Assembly: GCF_003259335.1 (NCBI RefSeq)
Contig: NZ_QLLL01000003.1
Span: 558,001-622,000, forward strand
Reading direction: 5' to 3'
Length of the DNA: 64,000 bases
From: Chitinophaga skermanii
GTDB taxonomy: Bacteria > Bacteroidota > Bacteroidia > Chitinophagales > Chitinophagaceae
The notes under the pieces are model-generated. The model made no database searches, was not told the origin of the DNA, and worked only from the letters and a program-made list of their open reading frames with translations. Positions 44,919 through 53,254 of this stretch are shown here, in pieces. Position 1 is the stretch's first letter; each line of letters opens with the position of its first letter. A program made the position numbers and the translations under genes.

Positions 44919-46022
44919 ATGGCTTTACAAGCAGGTATTGTAGGTTTACCGAACGTAGGTAAATCGACTTTATTTAACGCGGTGAGTAATAGTGCAAAAG
45001 CACAAGCAAGTAATTACCGCTTTTGTACGATTGAACCGAATGTTGGATTAGTAGATGTTCCGGATGAACGTTTAGATAAATTGGCTGAGTTAGTAAAGCC
45101 AAACCGTGTTGTACCTACAACGATTGAGTTTGTGGACATTGCGGGTCTTGTGAAAGGTGCGAGCAAGGGCGAGGGTTTGGGTAACAAATTCTTGGCGAAC
45201 ATCCGCGAAGTAGATGCCATCGTGCATGTAATTCGCTGTTTCGAAGACGATAACATCTTGCGTGAAGAAGGTGCGATTAACCCGGTAGGCGATAAAGAAA
45301 TTATCGACACTGAATTGCAATTGAAAGATTTGGAAAGTGTTGATAAGAAGATTGCAAGAACCGAGAAAATGGCGAGAACCGGTGGCGACGCGAAAGCGAA
45401 ACGCGAATTGGAAATCTTGTTACAGTGCAAAAACCACTTGGAACAAGGTAAAAACATCCGTGAACTGGGTATTGCGAAAGAAGATCGTAACGCGATTGCT
45501 GATTTGTTCTTGTTAACAGAAAAGCCTGTATTGTATGTTGCGAACGTAGACGAGGGTTCTATCCACACAGGTAACAAATATTCTGAAGCATTAAGAGAAG
45601 CTGTAAAGGCGGAAGGTGCTGAAGTAATTGTAATGAACAACACCATTGAAGCACAAATCTCCGAAATGGAAGATCCTGCTGATAAAGAATTGTTCCTCGG
45701 CGAATACAACCTTACAGAACCTGGTTTGAACAGGTTAATCCGTTCTGCTTACAAACTCTTGAAATTGATCACTTACTTCACTGCAGGTGTACAAGAGGTA
45801 CGTGCATGGACGATCGGCGAAGGTTGGAAAGCTCCCCAAGCGGCCAGCGTAATCCACACCGATTTCGAGAAAGGTTTCATTAAAGCGGAAGTTATTTCTT
45901 TCGACGACTACGTGAAATTTGGTTCAGAATCTGCTGCGCGCGATAACGGTCGTTTCCGTATCGAGGGTAAAGAATATGTAGTAAGTGATGGCGATGTAAT
46001 GCACTTCCGTTTCAACGTATAG
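44919..46022 (+). CDS. ychF: Obg-related ATPase YchF
   Basis: A 367-residue cytoplasmic P-loop protein. Walker A is GLPNVGKST (9-17); switch region and G3 are FVDIAGLVKGASKGEGLGNKF. The G4 position reads NVDE rather than NKxD, the change that gives YchF its preference for ATP. A coiled-coil insertion (about 130-190) and a C-terminal TGS domain (about 280-365, ITYFTAGVQEVRAWTI) complete the family order. It is associated with ribosomes and stress responses in other bacteria. Confidence 0.97.
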   Translation: MALQAGIVGLPNVGKSTLFNAVSNSAKAQASNYRFCTIEPNVGLVDVPDERLDKLAELVKPNRVVPTTIEFVDIAGLVKGASKGEGLGNKFLANIREVDAIVHVIRCFEDDNILREEGAINPVGDKEIIDTELQLKDLESVDKKIARTEKMARTGGDAKAKRELEILLQCKNHLEQGKNIRELGIAKEDRNAIADLFLLTEKPVLYVANVDEGSIHTGNKYSEALREAVKAEGAEVIVMNNTIEAQISEMEDPADKELFLGEYNLTEPGLNRLIRSAYKLLKLITYFTAGVQEVRAWTIGEGWKAPQAASVIHTDFEKGFIKAEVISFDDYVKFGSESAARDNGRFRIEGKEYVVSDGDVMHFRFNV

Positions 46023-46078
46023 TAGCATACCGCTTTACATAGAAGATACTTCACTTTATTGTGAAGGTTACAACAAAA

Positions 46079-46107
46079 GAAGGCCCGGGTGTAAAGCCCG
46101 GGCCTTC
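46079..46107 (-). terminator. Terminator hairpin between ychF and the TonB receptor gene
   Basis: GAAGGCCCGGG (46079-46089) pairs with CCCGGGCCTTC (46097-46107); the minus strand continues TTTTGTTG. It mainly serves the receptor gene and may also stop ychF transcripts. Confidence 0.85.
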
Positions 46108-46133
46108 GCTATTAAGGTAAGTGTGTGCGTTGA

Positions 46134-49007
46134 TTATTTCGCGAATAAACCGTCGAATTGTAAAGCAACATAGTATACACCGCCTACACTTGGGTTACCA
46201 AATGATGTGATGTAGTAGTTGTTCAACAAGTTAGAAGCGCCCAATTTAATCATAGCCTTAGCAGTTGGAATTTTGTAGTTCACTTGTGCATCCAAGGTAC
46301 CAAATGCCGGTACATCGCCTACAGCAAATGTGGAAGTCCATCTGAAAGAATTCTGCCAACGGTAAGTAACATTGAAGCCTACGTTTTTGTAAACATTCCT
46401 ATTACCTACGCCTACGTTAAATCTCCAATCAGGCGTATTGAAATCGCTGTATAAACCTTCGGCAGCTTTGCTGATTTTGTTGTAAGAAGTATTGGTAGAG
46501 AACTGCCATGTTTTCACAACATAATCTAAGCCAATAGCGAAACCTTGTGTTTTTACTTCGTCTGGGTTATTTACTACGGTAGAGAATACTTTGTAGTTAC
46601 CAGATACTAAACCTGCTGGTGTGCCATCAGGTGTTTGTAATACGTTCAAAGTAGACACGAAGTTGGTGTACGAGTTGAAATAGTAGTAAGCATCGATTAA
46701 CAAGCGTTTACCCAGTAAACCACGGTAACCGATTTCGAATGCTTTTACGCTTTCAGGTTTGAACTCGCCGAAAACTTGTTTCTTCAATACAGCTGGGTTA
46801 CCGGTTGCTTGGAACTGTTGTACGCTGGCTTGCGTATATGCAGTGTTTGTTCTTAATTGGTATTTATCCAACAAGCTAGGTAAACCACCAATTAAGGTCG
46901 TGTTAGCACGTACTAACAAATCGATGTATTGGTTTTGAGTAGTAGGATTGCGGAAACCTGTTTGGAACGACAACCTAATGTTGTTCTGCGGTGCCACTGT
47001 GAATACCGCTGCCAATCTTGGTGTAAAGCGACCTTCAAAGTTTTCGTTCTTATCGTAACGAACTGAACCCGTTAACGCGATTTTATCATTCAACAACTTC
47101 TTACCAATTTGTAAGAAACCACCGTATTCATCGATTTTGATTTTATCTGTTTCATCATCGAAGATGGTACCGTCGGAAGCCAATGCATATCTTCTGAAGG
47201 AAGCACCTACTTGCAAGTCGAATATTTTAATATGCTCGCTGAAGTTATACATACCTTCATAGTGGTACATGTTTGTTTTATCGTTGAACTTCGCACCGTT
47301 TCTACCTGGGGCGGCACCGATGTAGCGGTTCGTGATCGCTTCTTTGGCGTCGTTGAATTCTTTAGAACCTGGGGTAAAACGACCTTGATCGGCTAAGTTA
47401 CGTGCAGCAGCGTGTGCTTGGGCATCGGTAGCACCTTGCAATTTTGCAGCGCTATATGCACCAACGTATTGAGGGAACCAAGTAGTACTTGCTTTCCATG
47501 TTTCGTTCATGATCGACGCCAAAGCTGTAGCGTTGTAAGAATCGCCAGAACGTTCTTGGGTAGTATAACCGCGTACGTAGAAGTTTTTACCACGTAATTC
47601 GAGTTTGTACTGGCCCATGTTGAAATTGCTTAAAGAGTAACGATCGGCACCTGTATACACGCTCGTACCTTTACCCCAATGGCCTTGGGCAATTAATTCC
47701 AAGTGATCGGTAAAGCGGTAGTGTAATGCAAGGTTGGTACGTAAAATACGCGTATCGTAGTCAACCAAATCTTTCTCTTTGTAACCTGTTCTTGATACCA
47801 AGGTATCTTTCAATAAGCCATTTGTATATCCCGCGTAAATAGGGAAGTACGGCGCAATTTGCGGCGTGTTTTGAATAAAGGCATTGATTTGTGCTTGTGT
47901 TGGAGCTGAACCGGTGGCTTGTGTATAGCCGGCAATGTACTGGTTGATGGCCGGTTGGATTTGAGAAACCACGCTACCGCCTACACTGTGCATGTTGGCG
48001 TTGATTTCATCACCGTAGATATTGATACCATCGTAGTTTGGATCATCTTTATGCGAATAACCCGGTACGTTCTTTAAGAACAAGCGGTTGATATTCGATG
48101 AATCAGATGCTTGCCAGTCGTTCGCTTGCATGTAAGACACACCCACTTTGAATGCAAATTTGCCGAATGATTTCGCGTAACGTGCGCTCAAATCGGGGAT
48201 GAAGCCAGTAGACTGGCCTTGTTTACTACCAACATGGTTCATACCTGCTTTAATTTGGAGGCTTAAACCTTGGTAGTCGTAAGGATTTTTACTGGTCATG
48301 AGCAAAGTACCATTTGTACCACCTGCACCGTATAAGGCAGAAGAGGCACCTGGTAGTAACTCTACGTTGTCTACATCCAATTCGTTCATACCAAGGATAT
48401 TACCTACGGAGAAGTTCAAGCCGGGGGCTTGGTTATCCATACCATCCATGAATTGGTTGAAACGAGTATTACCATTTGAGTTGAACCCCCTAGTGGTAAT
48501 AGAGTTGAAGGTAAGACTTTGCGTGCTGGATTCTACGCCTTTGATGCTGGTTAAAGCATTGTAGAAGCTCATAGCCGGGGTTTCGCGGATAGCCCGCGTG
48601 TTAATCTTTTCGATGGAAACGGGAGATTCCATGATGTTTTGGGATACGCGGCTGGCAGATACAACTACTTCTTGGCCGAGAATTTCGGTGGAAGTCATTT
48701 GTACTTGTAAAGATGCGCCCGCGCTCGTTACCACCACTTCCTCTTTTGTAAACCCAACATAGGTAAAGGTAAGGGTTAACGGCAAACTATGCGATGTGCT
48801 TAGTTTAAACTCACCCGCGTTATTGGTGACCGTTCCTGCGCTGCTACCTTTCACAGCTACAGACACACCGGGGATTTTGTCGCCCGTTGTTTTGTTGACC
48901 ACCGTACCTTGTAAGGTGATTTTTTCTTGCGCCATCGCAAACTGGCTACCAACTGCAAGCAGCATGCAAAACAGTAGTAGGCAGCATTTAGAATACGTGC
49001 TTTTCAT
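46134..49007 (-). CDS. TonB-dependent outer-membrane receptor
   Basis: 957 residues: signal peptide (1-26, AMAQ); carboxypeptidase-like regulatory domain (about 30-110, GTVVNKTTGDKIPGVSVAVKG); plug domain (about 125-240, including ESSTQSLTFNSITTRGFN and GASSALYGAGGTNGTLLM); then a barrel ending YYVALQFDGLFAK. It lacks a SusD partner and the SusC signature, so it resembles stand-alone receptors for siderophores, cobalamin or peptides. No riboswitch or Fur-type site was recognised upstream, and the neighbours give no clue to the ligand. Confidence 0.93.
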   Translation of the reverse strand: MKSTYSKCCLLLFCMLLAVGSQFAMAQEKITLQGTVVNKTTGDKIPGVSVAVKGSSAGTVTNNAGEFKLSTSHSLPLTLTFTYVGFTKEEVVVTSAGASLQVQMTSTEILGQEVVVSASRVSQNIMESPVSIEKINTRAIRETPAMSFYNALTSIKGVESSTQSLTFNSITTRGFNSNGNTRFNQFMDGMDNQAPGLNFSVGNILGMNELDVDNVELLPGASSALYGAGGTNGTLLMTSKNPYDYQGLSLQIKAGMNHVGSKQGQSTGFIPDLSARYAKSFGKFAFKVGVSYMQANDWQASDSSNINRLFLKNVPGYSHKDDPNYDGINIYGDEINANMHSVGGSVVSQIQPAINQYIAGYTQATGSAPTQAQINAFIQNTPQIAPYFPIYAGYTNGLLKDTLVSRTGYKEKDLVDYDTRILRTNLALHYRFTDHLELIAQGHWGKGTSVYTGADRYSLSNFNMGQYKLELRGKNFYVRGYTTQERSGDSYNATALASIMNETWKASTTWFPQYVGAYSAAKLQGATDAQAHAAARNLADQGRFTPGSKEFNDAKEAITNRYIGAAPGRNGAKFNDKTNMYHYEGMYNFSEHIKIFDLQVGASFRRYALASDGTIFDDETDKIKIDEYGGFLQIGKKLLNDKIALTGSVRYDKNENFEGRFTPRLAAVFTVAPQNNIRLSFQTGFRNPTTQNQYIDLLVRANTTLIGGLPSLLDKYQLRTNTAYTQASVQQFQATGNPAVLKKQVFGEFKPESVKAFEIGYRGLLGKRLLIDAYYYFNSYTNFVSTLNVLQTPDGTPAGLVSGNYKVFSTVVNNPDEVKTQGFAIGLDYVVKTWQFSTNTSYNKISKAAEGLYSDFNTPDWRFNVGVGNRNVYKNVGFNVTYRWQNSFRWTSTFAVGDVPAFGTLDAQVNYKIPTAKAMIKLGASNLLNNYYITSFGNPSVGGVYYVALQFDGLFAK

Positions 49008-49143
49008 AATGGGAATTTAATGCCTCTGAAAACGTGTTACAGTATTCTAAATATAACAAATTACCTAATATATAGCATGAAAATCCGCCACTAAATTTTA
49101 ACAGATTTCATCATATAAAATCTATTAAACACGCATTTAATTT

Positions 49144-50157
49144 TTAATTCTTTAAAAAGGAATCGAGAATTAGCCCAATTTTTTCAAATTCAATTAAGAA
49201 GCCATCATGCCCAAAGGGAGAATCAATTTCATGATAAGTAGTGTTAGGGATGTTTTGGGCGATTAACTGTTGCTCTTCAGGTGGGCATAAGAGGTCGCTT
49301 GTAATCCCAATCAGCAGGGTAGGCTGATGGATGTGCTGTAATACCAAGTTCGCAGATTCGCCGCGGCCACGGGCAATATTATGACTGTCCATCGCTTTGC
49401 TTAAAATCCAATAACTCTGTGCATTGAAGCGCTTTACGAGCTTATCGCCTTGGTAATTGATATAGGAAGATGCTTTGAAGTGATCTGTTTTCTCTTTATC
49501 GGGATCGGTTTGCGCCCGTACAAAGGTTTGGTAATTCCGGTAGGTTAACATACCAATAGCTCTCGCCGCCTTTAAACCCGCGCTGCCCGCCGTATGCGTA
49601 GCTTCGCTCCAAGTAGGATCGGCTTCAATAGCCAAACGCTGCGCCGTATGAATGGCAATACCCCATGCACTTTCGGCTGCGCCTGTGCAAAGAATAAATA
49701 AGCGGTCGATAAGGTTAGGTTCGGTTAACGACCATTCCAATACTTGGTAACCGCCCATAGAACCGCCTACTAATAAATGGATGCGTTCGATACCCAAATG
49801 CTTACGCAAGAGGATATGTGCTTGTACCATATCGCGGATGGTTACTTGTGGGAAGGTATTGAAATAGGGGGTACCCGTAGAAGGATTCGTGCTGTGAGGG
49901 CCACTTGAACCGTAGCATGAACCAATAATGTTTGCACAAACAATGAAATGTTTTGCTGGATCGATGGGTTTGTTTTCCCCGATCAAACCTTGCCACCAGT
50001 CTGCTACATCAGAATTAGCTGTTAAAGCATGACAAATCCATACCACGTTACTGCCTGTACTGTTTAAAGTACCGTAAGTATGGTACGCGATTTCCAATCC
50101 AGGTAAGCTAGCACCTGATTCTAATACAAAAGGTTCTGAATGGTGAAATGTTTTCAA
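49144..50157 (-). CDS. metX: Homoserine O-acetyltransferase
   Basis: A 337-residue alpha/beta hydrolase-fold acyltransferase that activates homoserine for methionine synthesis. The nucleophile is Ser133 in LVGGSMGGYQVLEWS; Asp288 (ITSDLLCPP) and His317 (SPFGHDGFL) complete the triad. NIIGSCYGSSGPHSTNPST matches the MetX conserved N-terminal loop. It is divergent from osmC and an O-acyl-homoserine sulfhydrylase gene, forming a direct-sulfhydrylation methionine route. Specificity for acetyl versus succinyl cannot be settled here. A promoter element sits 21 bases upstream, so there is no long riboswitch leader. Confidence 0.93.
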   Translation of the reverse strand: MKTFHHSEPFVLESGASLPGLEIAYHTYGTLNSTGSNVVWICHALTANSDVADWWQGLIGENKPIDPAKHFIVCANIIGSCYGSSGPHSTNPSTGTPYFNTFPQVTIRDMVQAHILLRKHLGIERIHLLVGGSMGGYQVLEWSLTEPNLIDRLFILCTGAAESAWGIAIHTAQRLAIEADPTWSEATHTAGSAGLKAARAIGMLTYRNYQTFVRAQTDPDKEKTDHFKASSYINYQGDKLVKRFNAQSYWILSKAMDSHNIARGRGESANLVLQHIHQPTLLIGITSDLLCPPEEQQLIAQNIPNTTYHEIDSPFGHDGFLIEFEKIGLILDSFLKN

Positions 50158-50177
50158 TGCCGGTCTTCGAATTTGCG

Positions 50178-50185
50178 CAAAATTA
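50178..50185 (-). promoter_or_regulatory. Promoter -7 element for metX
   Basis: The minus strand reads TAATTTTG, matching TAnnTTTG, 20 bases before the metX ATG. Confidence 0.6.
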
Positions 50186-50341
50186 AGATACGAAGCTCAT
50201 TAGAACAAGTACGAATCTGAAAAACCTTGCGGAGCGTGATTTCTAACAGTACTATTACAATTCTACCGCTGCAGCGGCGCGTTTCATCAATAAACTTTCA
50301 CTATATCAGCAGAAACCCTTAACAGGCTGCTGTACTTTTTT

Positions 50342-50349
50342 TATCTTTG
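50342..50349 (+). promoter_or_regulatory. Promoter -7 element for the OsmC gene
   Basis: TATCTTTG matches TAnnTTTG, 24 bases before the ATG at 50374. Because transcription would start after about 50355, the in-frame ATG at 50350 is unlikely to be used. Confidence 0.65.
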
Positions 50350-50373
50350 ATGAAAATTAAGAACCGTACTACT

Positions 50374-50796
50374 ATGAAGATAGCATTAAAAAGAATAGAC
50401 GACGGGTTTAACATGGAGGCCGTAGATGAAGCCGGTCACAAGGTATTGATGGACTCATCAATTGAGAATGGAGGAAATAATAATGGCGTACGCCCGATGC
50501 AAATGTTGCTCATGGGCTTAGGCGGATGCTCGGCGATTGATGTTATCATGATCTTGAAGAAACAACGTCAAGAAATTACAGACTTTCAAATTACAGTAGA
50601 CGCGAACCGTGAAACAGGTAAAGAGCCTGCTTTATGGGCAGATGCGCATATTGTTTTTCATATTAAGGGGAATGTAGACGCCGATAAAGCCAACCGTGCT
50701 GTAGAATTGTCGATGAACAAATACTGCTCTGTTGCAGAAACATTACGCCGTGGCGATACAAAGCTCACTTGGGAAATCAAGTTGAACGAAGCGTAA
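50374..50796 (+). CDS. OsmC family protein
   Basis: 140 residues from ATG 50374 (chosen from the promoter position). OsmC-fold thiol peroxidase: the two Cys of the active site are Cys52 in GLGGCSAIDV and Cys118 in NKYCSVAETL. A Gly/Asn-rich loop (ENGGNNNGVRPMQMLLMG) is in the usual position. Such proteins reduce organic hydroperoxides, although YhfA-like members have other roles. It shares a transcript with the sulfhydrylase gene 27 bases downstream, linking thiol chemistry with sulfur assimilation. Confidence 0.9.
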   Translation: MKIALKRIDDGFNMEAVDEAGHKVLMDSSIENGGNNNGVRPMQMLLMGLGGCSAIDVIMILKKQRQEITDFQITVDANRETGKEPALWADAHIVFHIKGNVDADKANRAVELSMNKYCSVAETLRRGDTKLTWEIKLNEA

Positions 50797-50823
50797 TTTT
50801 CTTCCCACTTTACAAATGTTTTT

Positions 50824-52005
50824 ATGAAATCAACCTACCACCCGGAAACCGACGCGGTACGCATTCAAACGCACCGTACTGAACAAATGGAGCATGCAAC
50901 GCCCATGTTTTTAACTTCTAGCTTTGTGTTCGACAATGCGGAAGACATGCGCGCGGCATTCGCTGATGAAACAGACGATAATATTTACAGTCGCTTTTCT
51001 AACCCTACAGTCGACGAGTTCGTTCGAAAGATGGTGGCCTTAGAAAAGGCAGAAGATGGCTTTGCTACCGCTTCTGGTATGAGCGCTGTATTCGCCAGCT
51101 TCATGGCATTCTTGAAAACCGGGGAGCACATTATTTCTTCTAGGTCGATTTTCGGCTCTACGCATACTGTATTCACCAAGTTTTTCCCGAAATGGGGTTT
51201 TTCTTTCGACTATTTCGATATGAATGATCCTGCTGCTGTTGAAGCCTTGGTGAAACCTAACACACGTATTATCTACATCGAAACACCTTCTAACCCGGGC
51301 CTCGAAATAGTGGATATTGCTCTTTTAGCAACCATCGCGAAGAAACACAACTTGTTGTTATTCGTAGATAATTGCTTCGCTACACCTGTATTACAACGCC
51401 CCCTTGAATTGGGCGCCGACCTCGTGATTCACTCTGCTACTAAGTGGATTGATGGACAAGGCCGTGTATTAGGTGGCGCTGTAGTAGGTCGTAAAGACTT
51501 GGTGAAAGAAGTGTATACATTCTGTAGAAGTACAGGCCCATCCATGTCACCTTTCAATGCTTGGGTATTGAGCAAAAGCTTGGAAACATTGCATGTGCGT
51601 ATGAATCGCCACAGCGAAAGTGCATTAACGATTGCTAAAAAATTGGAATCGAACCCGCATTTAGAATGGGTGAAATACCCGATGTTGCCTAGCCATCCTC
51701 AGCACGAGATCGCTAAAAAGCAAATGACACAAGGTGGTGGTATTGTATGTTTCGAAATCAAAGGAGGCTTAGAACAAGGTCGCCGCTTTTTGAACAACTT
51801 GAAGATGTTATCGTTAACTGCCAACTTAGGCGACAGCCGTAGTATTGCATCACACCCATCTTCCACAACGCACGCGAAGCTAACAGAAGAAGAACGCTTG
51901 AAAGTAAGTATTACACCGGGCTTAATCCGTATTTCAGTAGGGTTAGAGCATCCAGATGATATTTTACAAGATATCGAACAAGCCTTGGAAAAAAGCATGG
52001 GATAA
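50824..52005 (+). CDS. O-acyl-homoserine sulfhydrylase (trans-sulfuration PLP enzyme)
   Basis: A 393-residue PLP enzyme of the Cys/Met-metabolism family. YSRFSNPT (55-62) and the PLP-binding SATKW with Lys207 are present, as are ETPSNPGLEIVDI and FVDNCFATP. It most resembles O-succinylhomoserine sulfhydrylase (MetZ), but adjacency to metX suggests O-acetylhomoserine as substrate. It forms homocysteine from sulfide. MetY versus MetZ is not decidable by eye, so no symbol is assigned. A 13-bp terminator follows. Confidence 0.9.
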   Translation: MKSTYHPETDAVRIQTHRTEQMEHATPMFLTSSFVFDNAEDMRAAFADETDDNIYSRFSNPTVDEFVRKMVALEKAEDGFATASGMSAVFASFMAFLKTGEHIISSRSIFGSTHTVFTKFFPKWGFSFDYFDMNDPAAVEALVKPNTRIIYIETPSNPGLEIVDIALLATIAKKHNLLLFVDNCFATPVLQRPLELGADLVIHSATKWIDGQGRVLGGAVVGRKDLVKEVYTFCRSTGPSMSPFNAWVLSKSLETLHVRMNRHSESALTIAKKLESNPHLEWVKYPMLPSHPQHEIAKKQMTQGGGIVCFEIKGGLEQGRRFLNNLKMLSLTANLGDSRSIASHPSSTTHAKLTEEERLKVSITPGLIRISVGLEHPDDILQDIEQALEKSMG

Positions 52006-52023
52006 GTTCTTCGGCATCATATT

Positions 52024-52058
52024 AAAACCACCTCTACAAAATAGAGGTGGTTTTCTTT
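52024..52058 (+). terminator. Intrinsic terminator after the sulfhydrylase gene
   Basis: AAAACCACCTCTA (52024-52036) pairs perfectly with TAGAGGTGGTTTT (52042-52054), followed by CTTTT. Confidence 0.9.
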
Positions 52059-52399
52059 TATAATGATATAATATTATTTTTTCTTCGGCAGCACCTAATT
52101 TTCATTTTAAACACTTCGCGTCAACTTGTCATCATCCTCACCCAACAATTTTCACTCCCAACCTTCCACTTTAAAAAACCAACACACAAACAGTGTTAAA
52201 AATCGATTTATTGGCTATTTTTAGACCAATACAGACACTCAATAGTCAAATTCTACAAATTCATCAATTTTAAATAAAAATCCGTTAAAACGGCTTATAA
52301 TAGGCATTTCCGCCAAACTCTCACTCAGCCTACATTTACCTTCAAAATGTCGACTATTTGGACTTAAAAACCCGTCCACAAAGTGTTTCAGCGGAAAAA

Positions 52400-52519
52400 G
52401 CTGGTAGAGAGTCGACAAAAGGCTTACTAAACGTCGACAAACACTGGGAGATTGTCGGTAAAGAGTCGGTGAAAGGTCGGTAATGTGTCGATAGAGCGTC
52501 GGCAAATGGTCGGTAAACC
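52400..52519. repeat. 11-bp tandem array with GTCG core
   Basis: The six units from 52454 to 52519 follow one another exactly every 11 bp: gtcggtaaaga, gtcggtgaaag, gtcggtaatgt, gtcgatagagc, gtcggcaaatg and gtcggtaaacc. Weaker, phased units start at 52400, 52411 and 52433, giving about 11 units overall. The array sits in the 795-base non-coding stretch 52006-52800. It has no spacers, so it is not a CRISPR. It causes an artefactual open frame on the minus strand. Confidence 0.85.
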
Positions 52520-52800
52520 CTTTACTATTCCTCGAAAAGCCTAGGGATATAATACAAAAAAATGCTAACAACGATTGCAATATTTGGTCATTTTGACATG
52601 TTAAAATACTATCATTTTAGGTGATATAAAATGCTGAGAACTGCGGGAATGTAGGAATGAGGCAGCTTCACTCTCCATTACCGCTACAGGGCATCTAACC
52701 CATTGAGTATGAAATTCCTTCCAAGCAGTGTGTGGCTTTATTGAAAAAATTCCTATCTTAATTGTACAATACATTTTACTCAACCGTCAATCTAAACCAA

Positions 52801-53169
52801 ATGCGTTTTTTACTTTCCCTTATCCTAATGGCCGCTGCAGCATATTTCTTGGGGCTGGTATTGGATTGGTGGGCGATAGCTATTGCTACGTTCGCCGTTA
52901 GTTTGTTATTACCGTTAAAACCCGGGAAGGCTTTCTTTGCAGGTTTCCTATCAATCGCCCTCTTATGGTTCACCTTAGCATTCATCGCCGATCTTTATAA
53001 CGATCACATTCTCGCAGCTCGCATCAGCATGCTCTTCTTACAACATTATTCACCGAAAGGCATCGTTACTATTACCGCAATTATTGGTGGTTTAGTAGGC
53101 GGTATGGCCGCTATGACCGGCGCTTTCATCCGCAGTAAAAGCATTAAAACCGTTTCGGCTACTAGGTAA
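52801..53169 (+). CDS. Small unknown membrane protein
   Basis: 122 residues from the ATG at 52801, which begins a hydrophobic helix (MRFLLSLILMAAAAYFLGLV). The longer frame starting 13 codons upstream has a polar leader and is not used. About four transmembrane helices (4-20, 25-40, 46-68, 88-110) are separated by short loops; KPGKAFFAGFLS is in the middle. No family is recognised. It may be cotranscribed with the DUF5686 gene 85 bases downstream. Confidence 0.7.
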   Translation: MRFLLSLILMAAAAYFLGLVLDWWAIAIATFAVSLLLPLKPGKAFFAGFLSIALLWFTLAFIADLYNDHILAARISMLFLQHYSPKGIVTITAIIGGLVGGMAAMTGAFIRSKSIKTVSATR

Positions 53170-53254
53170 GTATTAACATTTTATCTAGTTAAATAATTTG
53201 TAAAACACGATCTACGCTATACAATCGTATAGCCGTACCTGTTATTTTTGAACT

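Noticed and set aside
45014-45709. 231-residue open frame antisense to ychF
   Set aside because: ychF is unmistakable; the antisense peptide is Ser-rich shadow sequence.
50266-50277. 12-bp palindrome CCGCTGCAGCGG between metX and the OsmC gene
   Set aside because: A single short palindrome without repeats or overlap with either promoter; it could be an operator but there is too little to support it.
50158-50373. SAM riboswitch upstream of metX or the OsmC/sulfhydrylase operon
   Set aside because: Promoter elements lie 20 and 24 bases before the respective starts, leaving no room for an aptamer, and no SAM-I or SAM-II motif was recognised.
52400-52519. Possible CRISPR array
   Set aside because: The 11-bp units are contiguous without spacers and no cas genes are present.
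52239-52580. 113-residue frame on the minus strand
   Set aside because: Most of it is a translation of the 11-bp array (repeating Leu-Tyr-Arg-like units). There is no domain and no start or promoter evidence.
52601-52783. 60-residue frame on the minus strand before the membrane protein gene
   Set aside because: It overlaps the promoter area of the 52801 gene and I could not link it to any family. It might be a dispersed sequence, but only one copy is visible.
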